Notes: generated from the sequence alone by a model not told the origin. A DNA stretch of 7,128 nt from Deinococcales bacterium (GCA_014378225.1 JACMOA010000027.1:1-7128), one strand, 5' to 3'; positions 1-6,752 are shown, counted from the first letter of the stretch. Made by a program: numbers and translations.

Positions 1-32
1 AAATCATAAGCGAACCCGTTCGCTCGAGCGTG

Positions 33-61
33 AAAGCCAGGGGAATTCCCCTGGCTTTTTT
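33..61 (+). terminator. Rho-independent terminator of a gene left of the window
   Basis: Positions 33-58 form a perfect palindrome centred on AATT (GCCAGGGG / CCCCTGGC core), folding into an 11-base-pair stem with a four-base loop. The run of T from 56 to 61 follows on the plus strand. The minus strand has only a short T run, so it should work mainly on plus-strand transcription. A TAA at 7-9 and a TGA at 31-33, in the same frame, could end the upstream gene; too little sequence is present to choose. Confidence 0.88.
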
Positions 62-124
62 GTTTGGCTAGGTCGAGTATCTTCACCTGCCAACAGCATC
101 TGAATAAAAACGAAATCTAAAGAA

Positions 125-255
125 CTACACAGCATTTCCCTCAGCTCCAGATAGTATTTCTGGGAATGATGAGATGAAAACTCTCGAGCAAAACGAACTG
201 TTCAGCTCCAGATGAGAGATTTTTTCTGCGTGGAGTTACGGGAAATGCTGTATAG
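125..255. repeat. 16-base inverted repeat pair enclosing 99 bases
   Basis: CTACACAGCATTTCCC (125-140) is matched by GGGAAATGCTGTATAG (240-255) in inverted orientation with one mismatch in 16. The enclosed 99 bases have no open frame of note but carry the 12-base direct repeat. It could be a short non-autonomous element or a long-range stem in the 3' untranslated part of the kinase message. I see no target-site duplication directly at its edges. Confidence 0.7.
141..213. repeat. 12-base direct repeat TCAGCTCCAGAT, two copies
   Basis: Exact copies lie at 141-152 and 202-213, 61 bases apart start to start, inside the larger inverted repeat. The first copy directly abuts the left arm, at base 140. 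Confidence 0.75.
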
Positions 256-266
256 ATGTTGTTTGG

Positions 267-287
267 CTCATTACTCATTGCTCATCA
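267..287. repeat. Tandem heptamer, three copies
   Basis: CTCATTA, CTCATTG and CTCATCA follow one another without gaps. They end eight bases before the kinase stop codon (TAG on the minus strand, 296-298). Confidence 0.7.
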
Positions 288-295
288 CCAACCCA

Positions 296-1876
296 CTACA
301 AACCGTCCTCGAGCGTCTCAATCGGTAATTCTACTACTGCCACTGTTCCCTCTCCCAGTTCGCTCTCGAGCCAGACTCTTCCGCCGTGCGCTTCCACAAT
401 CTGACGGGCGATGGACAGCCCCAGCCCGGTGCCACCGGGGTCCTCTCCCCTCGAGCGGGCAGAATCCACCCGGTAAAAGCGCTCAAAAACCAGGTCCAGA
501 TGCTCTGAAGACAGGCCGGGGCCGCTGTCCTTCACCTCGAATCGGGCTAACCCTGCTGCTGTAGTGAGCTTTAGCGTGATGTTTCCGCCACTGGGCGTAT
601 ATTTGACCGCGTTCTCGAGCACGATGAAGGCCAGTTGCCGTAGGCGGTCCCCATCCCCCTCGAGTTGTACTGGGGTCAGAGTTTCGAGGGAAAAGTGGTG
701 CTGCTTTGAGCGGCGCTCCAAGTCTCGGAAAACGCTCTCGAGGATGCGGTCCAGTTTGAGGGAGCTGACCCGCAGGCCGGGAGATACATCTCCTCTGGCC
801 AGGGTGAGCAGGTCCGAAACCATGCGCCCCAGGCGGGCCGCTTCACGGTGAATATCCGAGAGCATTTCCTTGCGGTCCCCCTCGTTCACAGAATACCGCT
901 CAAGCAGCTCTAAATTGCCCTGAATGGCGGTCAGCGGCGCACGCAACTCGTGTGCAGCGTCGTTGACAAAGCGTTTCTGAGCTTCGGCCAGAGCGCGGTA
1001 TCGCCGTTCGCTTTCTCGCAGTTCAGCCTCGTTCCGCTTGCGCTCTGTAACGTCGGTGAATAGCAAGGCTACCTTTTTGCTGCCCGCCCCCCCTACCCGC
1101 ACCGCGTCTACCTCAAACCAGCGCCCCATCGCCTCGGACCCCTGCTCGAAGTGAAAGGGTTGACCCGTCTGGGCCACCCGAGCGTAGGTATCTATCCAGT
1201 GCTGCTCGAGGCCAGGAACCAGTTCGAGCACGGTCTTTCCGGGTGCGCCCAGCAGCCCGGAGTGACGCTCGAAAGTCGCGTTGACCTCCAGAAAACGGTA
1301 GTCGTAAGCTTCGCCCGCTTCGGTATATATCATCTCAAAAATACAAAAACCCTGCTGGATGCGCTCCAGCAGGGTCCGGTAGCGTACGTCGCTTTCATGC
1401 TGGGCCATTTCGGCCTGCCTGCGAACTTCTATATTCTCGGTGGTTCCGTACCAGCGTAAGATGTGACCTGCGGCATCGCGTCGGGGATAGGCCCGACTCT
1501 GCATCCAGCGGTATTCTCCCGACGCGGTGCGGACGCGGTGTTCGATGTCGTAAGCTTCGCCGCTGTTTACCGAATGAGTCCAGGCCCGCGCCATGCGGGG
1601 AAAATCGTCTGGGTGCGGGGCACTGGCCCAGCCCTGACTCAGCGCCTCTTCCCGACTGTGTCCAGTTAACTCGAGCCACCGGGAACTAAAATCGAGGATA
1701 TTGCCCTGCGGGTCTGCGGTCCAGGGAACCTGTGGGCTGAGTTCCATGCTGTGTCGGTAGTGGTCCTCGCTTTCGCGTAGTGCGTCCTCAGTCTGCCGCT
1801 GCTCGTCTAATTGGGGTCTGCGACCCTGCTTGCCAAGGGGAGTTTGCTTTCTCCTTGAAGATTCACGCGCTGACAT
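296..1876 (-). CDS. PAS-PAS sensor histidine kinase, cytoplasmic, orphan
   Basis: This is a two-component sensor kinase of about 526 residues. In order it has a PAS domain (about 36-155), a second PAS (about 164-278), a short coiled linker, a dimerisation and phospho-acceptor domain around AHELRAPL (His309), and a HATPase domain. The latter shows the N box LENAVKYT (Asn422), the G1 box DSGPG (Asp450), the F box FERFYRVD and the G2 box GGTGLGLSI. No transmembrane segment or signal peptide is visible, so it should sense a cytoplasmic signal through its PAS domains; the ligand is unknown. I chose ATG at 1876 because a GATAAT box lies seven bases upstream, as for a leaderless message. An in-frame TTG at 1936 would add 20 residues. 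No response regulator is adjacent, so the partner is unknown. The N-terminal half has far fewer CTCGAG copies than its neighbours. Confidence 0.9.
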   Translation of the reverse strand: MSARESSRRKQTPLGKQGRRPQLDEQRQTEDALRESEDHYRHSMELSPQVPWTADPQGNILDFSSRWLELTGHSREEALSQGWASAPHPDDFPRMARAWTHSVNSGEAYDIEHRVRTASGEYRWMQSRAYPRRDAAGHILRWYGTTENIEVRRQAEMAQHESDVRYRTLLERIQQGFCIFEMIYTEAGEAYDYRFLEVNATFERHSGLLGAPGKTVLELVPGLEQHWIDTYARVAQTGQPFHFEQGSEAMGRWFEVDAVRVGGAGSKKVALLFTDVTERKRNEAELRESERRYRALAEAQKRFVNDAAHELRAPLTAIQGNLELLERYSVNEGDRKEMLSDIHREAARLGRMVSDLLTLARGDVSPGLRVSSLKLDRILESVFRDLERRSKQHHFSLETLTPVQLEGDGDRLRQLAFIVLENAVKYTPSGGNITLKLTTAAGLARFEVKDSGPGLSSEHLDLVFERFYRVDSARSRGEDPGGTGLGLSIARQIVEAHGGRVWLESELGEGTVAVVELPIETLEDGL

Positions 1877-1883
1877 GTTGAGA

Positions 1884-1889
1884 ATTATC
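1884..1889 (-). promoter_or_regulatory. -10 box of the kinase gene (leaderless)
   Basis: On the minus strand GATAAT matches the TATAAT consensus at five of six bases and is followed by seven bases and then ATG (1876). Such spacing would place the transcript start at the start codon. No good -35 hexamer is visible at 16-18 bases. There is no Shine-Dalgarno sequence before this ATG, which agrees with leaderless initiation. Confidence 0.55.
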
Positions 1890-1968
1890 TGTGGTTTAGC
1901 TGAGGATAAGCTGAAAACTAATTGGGATTCTCTCAAGCCTGCCTCGAGCCTACAAAGCTAAACCACCC

Positions 1969-1997
1969 TTGCTCGAGCGCCCCACATCGGCTACACT
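1969..1997 (+). promoter_or_regulatory. Promoter of the trp leader and operon
   Basis: TTGCTC (1969-1974) and TACACT (1992-1997) are separated by exactly 17 bases. Seven bases later comes the ATG of the leader peptide at 2005, so transcription probably starts at or next to that A, giving a leaderless message. A CTCGAG copy (1972-1977) overlaps the -35 box. The -35 box matches the consensus only in its TTG. Confidence 0.65.
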
Positions 1998-2004
1998 AAA
2001 TGTA

Positions 2005-2043
2005 ATGTTGACTCGAGCAAACGGCAAGGGGTGGCCCAGTTAA
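2005..2043 (+). CDS. trpL: trp operon leader peptide, 12 residues
   Basis: ATG at 2005 opens a 12-codon frame, MLTRANGKGWPS, ending in TAA at 2041-2043. The tryptophan codon TGG at 2032-2034 is followed at once by CCCAG, the first arm of the attenuator. The stop codon lies in the loop between the first and second arms and ends three bases before the second, as expected if the ribosome's position is to control folding. No Shine-Dalgarno sequence precedes it; the promoter spacing suggests leaderless translation. Odd points are the single Trp codon, where many trp leaders have two or more, and a CTCGAG copy forming part of codons 3-5 (ACT CGA GCA). The reading rests on position, the Trp codon and the downstream hairpins together. 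Confidence 0.75.
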   Translation: MLTRANGKGWPS

Positions 2044-2104
2044 ACCTGGGACGACTCCTGCTGTGTTGAGTCAGGCCCAGAGTGTCGCGCTCTGGGTCTT
2101 TTTT
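2035..2104 (+). promoter_or_regulatory. Transcription attenuator of the trp operon
   Basis: Four short arms can pair in alternative ways: arm 1 CCCAG (2035-2039), arm 2 CTGGG (2046-2050), arm 3 CCCAGAG (2076-2082) and arm 4 CTCTGGG (2090-2096). Arms 1:2 form a small hairpin around the leader stop codon. Arms 2:3 form an antiterminator, extended by GACTC (2053-2057) pairing with GAGTC (2068-2072). Arms 3:4 form the terminator. A ribosome stalled at the Trp codon (2032-2034) would cover arm 1, free arm 2 to hold arm 3 and allow read-through into trpE. With charged tRNA-Trp the ribosome reaches the stop and the terminator forms. This is the classical logic; the fold is read by eye. Confidence 0.8.
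2073..2104 (+). terminator. Attenuator terminator hairpin before trpE
   Basis: CCCAGAG (2076-2082) pairs with CTCTGGG (2090-2096) around a seven-base loop. The stem extends outward through a G-U, a G-C and an A-T pair, and six T (2099-2104) follow. It lies 64 bases before the trpE start, inside the operon's own leader. Confidence 0.85.
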
Positions 2105-2158
2105 GTGGTTTGTACAAACTCACTTCCACTCCCTGCTCCCCCAATATGTCCCCGCTCG

Positions 2159-2163
2159 AGGAG
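2159..2163 (+). promoter_or_regulatory. Ribosome binding site fixing the trpE start
   Basis: AGGAG lies five bases before ATG 2169. It overlaps the last two bases of a CTCGAG copy (2155-2160). It supports this start over an in-frame GTG at 2082, which lies inside the terminator hairpin and has no such site. Confidence 0.75.
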
Positions 2164-2168
2164 AGCCT

Positions 2169-3686
<1,518 letters not shown>

Positions 3687-3698
3687 CGCAAACTTATG

Positions 3699-3745
3699 AA
3701 GTAAGTCCGGCAAAGTAAATCAGGCAAAGTAAGTCAGGCAAAGTA
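3699..3745 (+). repeat. 14-base tandem repeat, about 3.4 copies, between trpE and chorismate mutase gene
   Basis: Three units (AAGTAAGTCCGGCA, AAGTAAATCAGGCA, AAGTAAGTCAGGCA) stand end to end, followed by the start of a fourth, AAGTAGT. They fill about half of the 93-base gap after the trpE stop. There is no inverted symmetry or T run, so this is not a terminator; the operon should read through. Confidence 0.9.
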
Positions 3746-3779
3746 GTTAAGAGCAGGATAAAAGCAGGAAGGAGAATTT

Positions 3780-4076
3780 GTGAAACGCCCTATAGAAGCA
3801 GTACGCCGTGAAATTGACACCCTGGACCGTGAGATGTTGCGCCTACTCAAAAAAAGGTACGCACTGGTGCTCGAGGTGGGAGCTTACAAAAATGATACCC
3901 AGGCCGTAGCCGCGCCAGAACGTCAGAAACAGGCTATTGAGGGCGCACGCAGACACGCGCTCGAGCTGGGATTGCCGCCGCTGATTGCCGAGGAAACCTT
4001 TGGAGCGATGGTGGGGGCTTTTATCACCCTCGAGCAGCAGGATATGGAACGCCGTAAAGCAGCCGAGGGCGCATGA
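3780..4076 (+). CDS. Chorismate mutase, monofunctional AroQ type
   Basis: The 98-residue product matches the AroQ fold in size and pattern. It would convert chorismate to prephenate, feeding phenylalanine and tyrosine synthesis. Aligned by eye with the mutase domain of E. coli PheA, the key residues are present: Arg9 (for R11), Arg26 (R28), Lys37 (K39, in VGAYK), Arg48 in PERQ (R51), Gln49 in place of E52, and Gln86 or Gln87 (Q88). No dehydratase or dehydrogenase domain is attached. The start is GTG, preceded by AAGGAG (3769-3774) five bases away. The stop overlaps the next gene's start (ATGA, 4073-4076), implying translational coupling. Its place between trpE and trpG means both users of chorismate share one transcript and would respond to tryptophan supply together. 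Confidence 0.85.
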   Translation: MKRPIEAVRREIDTLDREMLRLLKKRYALVLEVGAYKNDTQAVAAPERQKQAIEGARRHALELGLPPLIAEETFGAMVGAFITLEQQDMERRKAAEGA

Positions 4077-4543
4077 CTCGAGCAAGCCAGACAGATTTGC
4101 CTGCAATTCTTAAGTTGCAACGTCTGGCTTTTGATTCAGAAGCGGTATCGGTAGGAGATTTAACTATTCCCCCGCTGACTCAGACTCTCGAGGAGATTGA
4201 AGCGGAGTTTGAGCTACGTCTTTTCCTAAAACTCGAGGAATCTGGGAACCTTGTCGCCTCGGTGCGTGGACATAAAGACGAGGTTGGCTGGGCGCATGTT
4301 GGGCGCTTGATGGTACACCCGACCCGGCAGGGCGAAGGGCTTGGTTCAAATCTGATGCACGAAATAGAGCATGAGTTGGGTCCGTGCCGAGGATTTAAAA
4401 TTTTTACCAGTGCTGCCAGTACGGGAAACATTCGTTTGTACGAGCGTCTAGGCTACTGTGTCTTCGCTCGAGAAAAAGTGGGTGCGCTTGAAATGGTGTT
4501 CTTGACTAAGGAGGGTGACGAACATGAAAGTTTTGATGATTGA
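4073..4543 (+). CDS. GNAT-family N-acetyltransferase, substrate unknown
   Basis: The 156-residue product has a GNAT fold: the acetyl-CoA pyrophosphate loop RQGEGLG (85-91) follows the strand VGRLMVHPT, and NIRLYERLGY (119-128) supplies the usual late tyrosine (Tyr123). It would transfer an acetyl group from acetyl-CoA to an amine or protein; nothing visible defines the substrate. The start overlaps the preceding stop by four bases. Its 3' end overlaps trpG by 20 bases and carries the trpG ribosome binding site, so it is embedded in the operon. Its wording is more AT-rich and less uniform in codons than trpE or trpD, which may mark later arrival. Even so it has four CTCGAG copies. It has no known role in tryptophan synthesis. 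Confidence 0.82.
   Translation: MTRASQTDLPAILKLQRLAFDSEAVSVGDLTIPPLTQTLEEIEAEFELRLFLKLEESGNLVASVRGHKDEVGWAHVGRLMVHPTRQGEGLGSNLMHEIEHELGPCRGFKIFTSAASTGNIRLYERLGYCVFAREKVGALEMVFLTKEGDEHESFDD
4508..4514 (+). promoter_or_regulatory. Ribosome binding site fixing the trpG start
   Basis: AAGGAGG lies within the last codons of the acetyltransferase gene, nine bases before ATG 4524. An in-frame GTG at 4515 directly abuts it and so cannot be the start. Confidence 0.8.
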
Positions 4544-5156
4544 TAACTACGATTCTTTCACCTACAACCTGGTGCAGTACTTCGGGATGCTGGGCTGTGA
4601 CCTCACCATCTGGCGAAACGATGGGTTCACGCTCGAGGATGTGCGCCAGCTCGAGCCGGACGCTATCGTAGTTTCACCGGGGCCGTGTACCCCGCTCGAG
4701 GCTGGACTCAGTGTGCAGGTTATTCGCGAGTTCGCACCTACCGTTCCCATGCTGGGCGTGTGTCTGGGCCATCAAGCGATGGGTGAAGCGTTTGGGGCCA
4801 CGGTGACGCGGGCCAAACATGTTCTACACGGTAAAACCTCGAGTCTCGAGCACGCGGGTACGGATTTGTTCGAGGGCCTGGAGAACGGAATAACCGTGAC
4901 CCGTTATCACTCGCTGGTGGTGGAAGACTTGCCAGACGCGCTCGAGGGCATGGCTTTCGTGACTGAAACGGACGGCTCGAGCACGCTGATGGCCCTGAAG
5001 CACCGCGAGTTTCCGATGTATGGGGTTCAGTTTCACCCAGAAAGCATTGCCACTGCGGGTGGGATGAAGATGCTCGAGAATTTTTTGAAAATTGTGGGAG
5101 CCTTCGGCGCAGAAGGCAGAGAGCAGAAGGTAGTAAGTACGATTGGCTCGAGCTGA
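4524..5156 (+). CDS. trpG: Anthranilate synthase component II (glutamine amidotransferase)
   Basis: TrpG splits glutamine and passes ammonia to TrpE. The 210-residue product is a class I glutamine amidotransferase with the full catalytic triad: Cys80 in GVCLGHQ, and His171 and Glu173 in QFHPES. It opens with the typical MIDNYDSFTYNLVQY. It is a stand-alone subunit rather than a TrpE-TrpG fusion. pabA-type proteins look similar; the trp context decides. The last 19 residues (about 192-210) run past the usual end of the family. The DNA encoding them contains one arm of a 13-base inverted repeat, so the tail may come from a repeat that grew into the gene. Six of its seven Leu-Glu pairs are written CTC GAG, and the final codons include one more copy (5147-5152). 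Confidence 0.96.
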   Translation: MKVLMIDNYDSFTYNLVQYFGMLGCDLTIWRNDGFTLEDVRQLEPDAIVVSPGPCTPLEAGLSVQVIREFAPTVPMLGVCLGHQAMGEAFGATVTRAKHVLHGKTSSLEHAGTDLFEGLENGITVTRYHSLVVEDLPDALEGMAFVTETDGSSTLMALKHREFPMYGVQFHPESIATAGGMKMLENFLKIVGAFGAEGREQKVVSTIGSS

Positions 5157-5195
5157 GTTACCAGAATTTTTAGCTTTTAGCTTTCTGCTCTCTGC
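5116..5195. repeat. 13-base inverted repeat straddling the trpG stop codon
   Basis: GCAGAGAGCAGAA (5116-5128) is perfectly complementary to TTCTGCTCTCTGC (5183-5195); two more pairs extend the stem inward. The loop is about 50 bases and includes the stop codon. The right arm follows an AT-rich run with the short repeat TTTTAGC. No T run follows, so it is unlikely to be a terminator. It may shape message stability, or delay ribosomes before the next gene's binding site at 5203-5209. Confidence 0.75.
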
Positions 5196-5215
5196 GCGAC
5201 TGAAAGGAGCCAAAC

Positions 5216-5596
5216 ATGCGCCAAAATTTCTCCGACGGCGGAACCTGGGAACCGATTGTGGGTTACTCTCGAGCGGTCAGAGTCGGCAATGTGGTCTACG
5301 TGGCTGGAACCGTAGCAACCGACGAAAATGGCGATGTGGTCGGTACCAACAGCCCATACACCCAAACCCGTTTCATCCTCGAGCGCATTGAAAAGGTGCT
5401 GGAAAAAGCGGGTGCAACGCTCGAGCACGTTGTACGCACCCGCATGTTCGTGACCGACATCTCGAACTGGGCGGAGGTAGGACGGGCGCACGGCGAGTTT
5501 TTCGCGGATATTCGCCCGGTAGCCACGATGGTACAGGTCTCGAGCCTGATTTCTCCTGAACTGCTGGTCGAAATCGAGGTTGAAGCGGTGTTGTGA
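5216..5596 (+). CDS. Rid/YjgF family protein lacking the usual catalytic arginine
   Basis: The 126-residue product has the YjgF/YER057c/UK114 fold: early WEPIVGYSRAVRVGN, YVAGTVA, then RTRMFVTD in the middle and a closing LVEIEVEAV. Family members form trimers; true RidA hydrolyses reactive enamines and imines such as 2-aminoacrylate. RidA's key Arg105 (E. coli numbering, in PARSC) aligns here with Ala103 in PVATMV, so this belongs to a Rid subgroup whose deaminase activity cannot be assumed. AAAGGAG (5203-5209) lies six bases before the ATG. It sits 59 bases after trpG and 127 bases before trpD. That place matters because TrpD has been shown in enteric bacteria to take part in making phosphoribosylamine from enamines, a reaction RidA suppresses. 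A protective role here is inference. Confidence 0.85.
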   Translation: MRQNFSDGGTWEPIVGYSRAVRVGNVVYVAGTVATDENGDVVGTNSPYTQTRFILERIEKVLEKAGATLEHVVRTRMFVTDISNWAEVGRAHGEFFADIRPVATMVQVSSLISPELLVEIEVEAVL

Positions 5597-5607
5597 GGGA
5601 CCAGACA

Positions 5608-5649
5608 TCAGATTCTAGATTTCAGAAGTCAGATTTTGGATTTCAGATG
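5608..5649. repeat. 21-base imperfect tandem duplication before trpD
   Basis: Units at 5608-5628 and 5629-5649 match at 18 of 21 bases. Each starts TCAGATT and contains GATTTCAGA. Within the units, CAGATT and TTCAGA motifs recur about every 6-7 bases, so the tract looks like an expanded short repeat. It begins 11 bases after the Rid gene stop. Confidence 0.8.
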
Positions 5650-5669
5650 CGCTCGAGTTCTGAGTCAGT

Positions 5670-5693
5670 GGTTTAGGCTCGAGCCAATAAACC
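5670..5693 (+). other. Hairpin centred on a CTCGAG copy, upstream of trpD
   Basis: GGTTTA (5670-5675) pairs with TAAACC (5688-5693) around the palindrome GGCTCGAGCC (5676-5685), with an AA bulge on the 3' side. No T run follows. It could affect message folding or processing between the Rid gene and trpD, or be chance around an iterated palindrome. Confidence 0.4.
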
Positions 5694-5723
5694 TCACAGC
5701 TCATCGCCAAACCCGGAGGTGCA

Positions 5724-6746
5724 ATGCTCAACACACTACTCAACGGAACCCCACTTACTTTTGATGAAGCGCACGCCTTCATGGGTTTAGTCATGACTGG
5801 CGAAGTGTCGCAAACCCGCCTTGCAGCAGCTCTGGCGGCTCTGCGGGTGCGTGGCGAAACCGCTGAAGAAATTGCAGGGTTTGCCCTGGCCATGCGAGAA
5901 GCGGCGGTCACGCTCGAGTTCGCTCGAGGCCCCATTCTGTTTGACACCTGCGGAACCGGAGGCGACGGCGCGAATACTTTCAACATCAGCACCAGCGCGG
6001 CCTTCGTCGTGGCAGCGGCAGGCGTTCCGGTGGCTAAACATGGCAACCGTGCCGCCTCGAGCAAATCTGGCAGTGCAGACGTACTCGAGGCGTTAGGGGT
6101 CCATCTCGAGGCCAGTCCACAAACCGTAGGTGAGGCCATCGAAAAACTGGGTGTGGGGTTTTTATTCGCCAGGGCCTATCACCCCGCCATGCGGTATGCC
6201 GCTCCGGTACGGGCGGAACTGGCCACCCGCACGGTGTTCAACTTTCTGGGACCACTCACCAACCCTGCTCACCCCACCCACCAGGTGATGGGCGTATTCT
6301 CCAGCGCCCTGACCGGAAAACTGGCCCAGGTGATGGGCTTGCTGGCCTCTGAGGGTGCGATGGTGGTTCACGGCGCTGGATTAGACGAGCTGACGGTGTG
6401 CGGTGAAAATACAGTGGCAGAGTTCCGGTCTGGAAAGCTGCTCGAGTACACCTTAAACCCCGAAGAGGTGGGCCTCGAGCGCCATGAAGCTACCCGTTTG
6501 CACGGCGGCGACCCGCTCGAGAATGCTGGAATTGTGGCTCGAGTGCTGGCAGGAGACGGGACGGCGGCTCAGCGCGACGTGGTGGCGTTCAACGCGGGTG
6601 CGGCCCTTTTTGTGGCAGGTGCAGAGAAAAACATCCGAGATGGGGTTTCCAGGGCGCTCGAGGTGTTAGCGTCCGGTGAGGCCATGCGCCTGCTCGAGCG
6701 GTATGCAGAATTCACTCGAGCGGGGGTTACAGCTTCTTCGGTGTGA
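5724..6746 (+). CDS. trpD: Anthranilate phosphoribosyltransferase
   Basis: TrpD joins anthranilate to phosphoribosyl pyrophosphate, the second step of tryptophan synthesis. The 340-residue length is normal and the protein is not fused to TrpG. Family motifs are all present: GTGGD (77-81), which holds the pyrophosphate; KHGNR (105-109), followed by SSKSGSADVLEALG (112-125); HPAMR (153-157) and Arg164 for anthranilate; and the metal-binding Asp-Glu at 221-222. A ribosome binding site GGAGGT (5715-5720) lies just three bases before the ATG; no better start is near. trpD is the last gene of the operon; trpC, trpF, trpB and trpA do not follow. All eight Leu-Glu pairs are written CTC GAG, and there are 12 copies of that palindrome. 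Confidence 0.97.
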   Translation: MLNTLLNGTPLTFDEAHAFMGLVMTGEVSQTRLAAALAALRVRGETAEEIAGFALAMREAAVTLEFARGPILFDTCGTGGDGANTFNISTSAAFVVAAAGVPVAKHGNRAASSKSGSADVLEALGVHLEASPQTVGEAIEKLGVGFLFARAYHPAMRYAAPVRAELATRTVFNFLGPLTNPAHPTHQVMGVFSSALTGKLAQVMGLLASEGAMVVHGAGLDELTVCGENTVAEFRSGKLLEYTLNPEEVGLERHEATRLHGGDPLENAGIVARVLAGDGTAAQRDVVAFNAGAALFVAGAEKNIRDGVSRALEVLASGEAMRLLERYAEFTRAGVTASSV

Positions 6747-6752
6747 GTCGAG

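Larger units (their letters stand above)
62..295. other. Gene-free gap between upstream terminator and histidine kinase
   Basis: I see no convincing gene here. The stretch is AT-richer than its surroundings and holds the long-range inverted repeat, the 12-base direct repeat and the heptamer repeat listed separately. The kinase gene reads leftward into this gap, but no hairpin with a T run follows it on the minus strand. A 10-base direct repeat TTGTTTGGCT (60-69 and 259-268) brackets much of the gap and may be chance. Confidence 0.6.

Noticed and set aside
33..61. Kinase terminator reading leftward
   Set aside because: The minus strand has only a short T run after the stem and lies more than 230 bases past the kinase stop; it fits a plus-strand terminator better.
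256..851. Plus-strand reading frames opposite the kinase gene
   Set aside because: Arg/Ser/Pro-rich shadows of a clearly conserved histidine kinase on the other strand.
1877..1936. TTG start at 1936 giving the kinase 20 more residues
   Set aside because: The extra residues match no domain, no ribosome binding site precedes it, and the ATG at 1876 has a well-spaced -10 box.
2005..2104. T-box riboswitch before trpE
   Set aside because: The leader is only about 100 bases, the conserved T-box sequence is not visible, and the leader peptide with Trp codon explains the hairpins better.
2082..2168. GTG start at 2082 extending trpE by 29 residues
   Set aside because: It lies within the terminator hairpin of the attenuator, whereas ATG 2169 has AGGAG at good spacing.
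3699..3745. CRISPR-like array
   Set aside because: The units are contiguous 14-base repeats without spacers.
4515..4523. GTG start at 4515 for trpG
   Set aside because: It directly abuts the ribosome binding site; ATG 4524 is correctly spaced and begins the conserved N-terminus.
5615..6139. Long minus-strand reading frame (174 codons) opposite trpD
   Set aside because: It mirrors the codon pattern of trpD, shows no recognisable domain and has low-complexity Ala/Ser-rich content.
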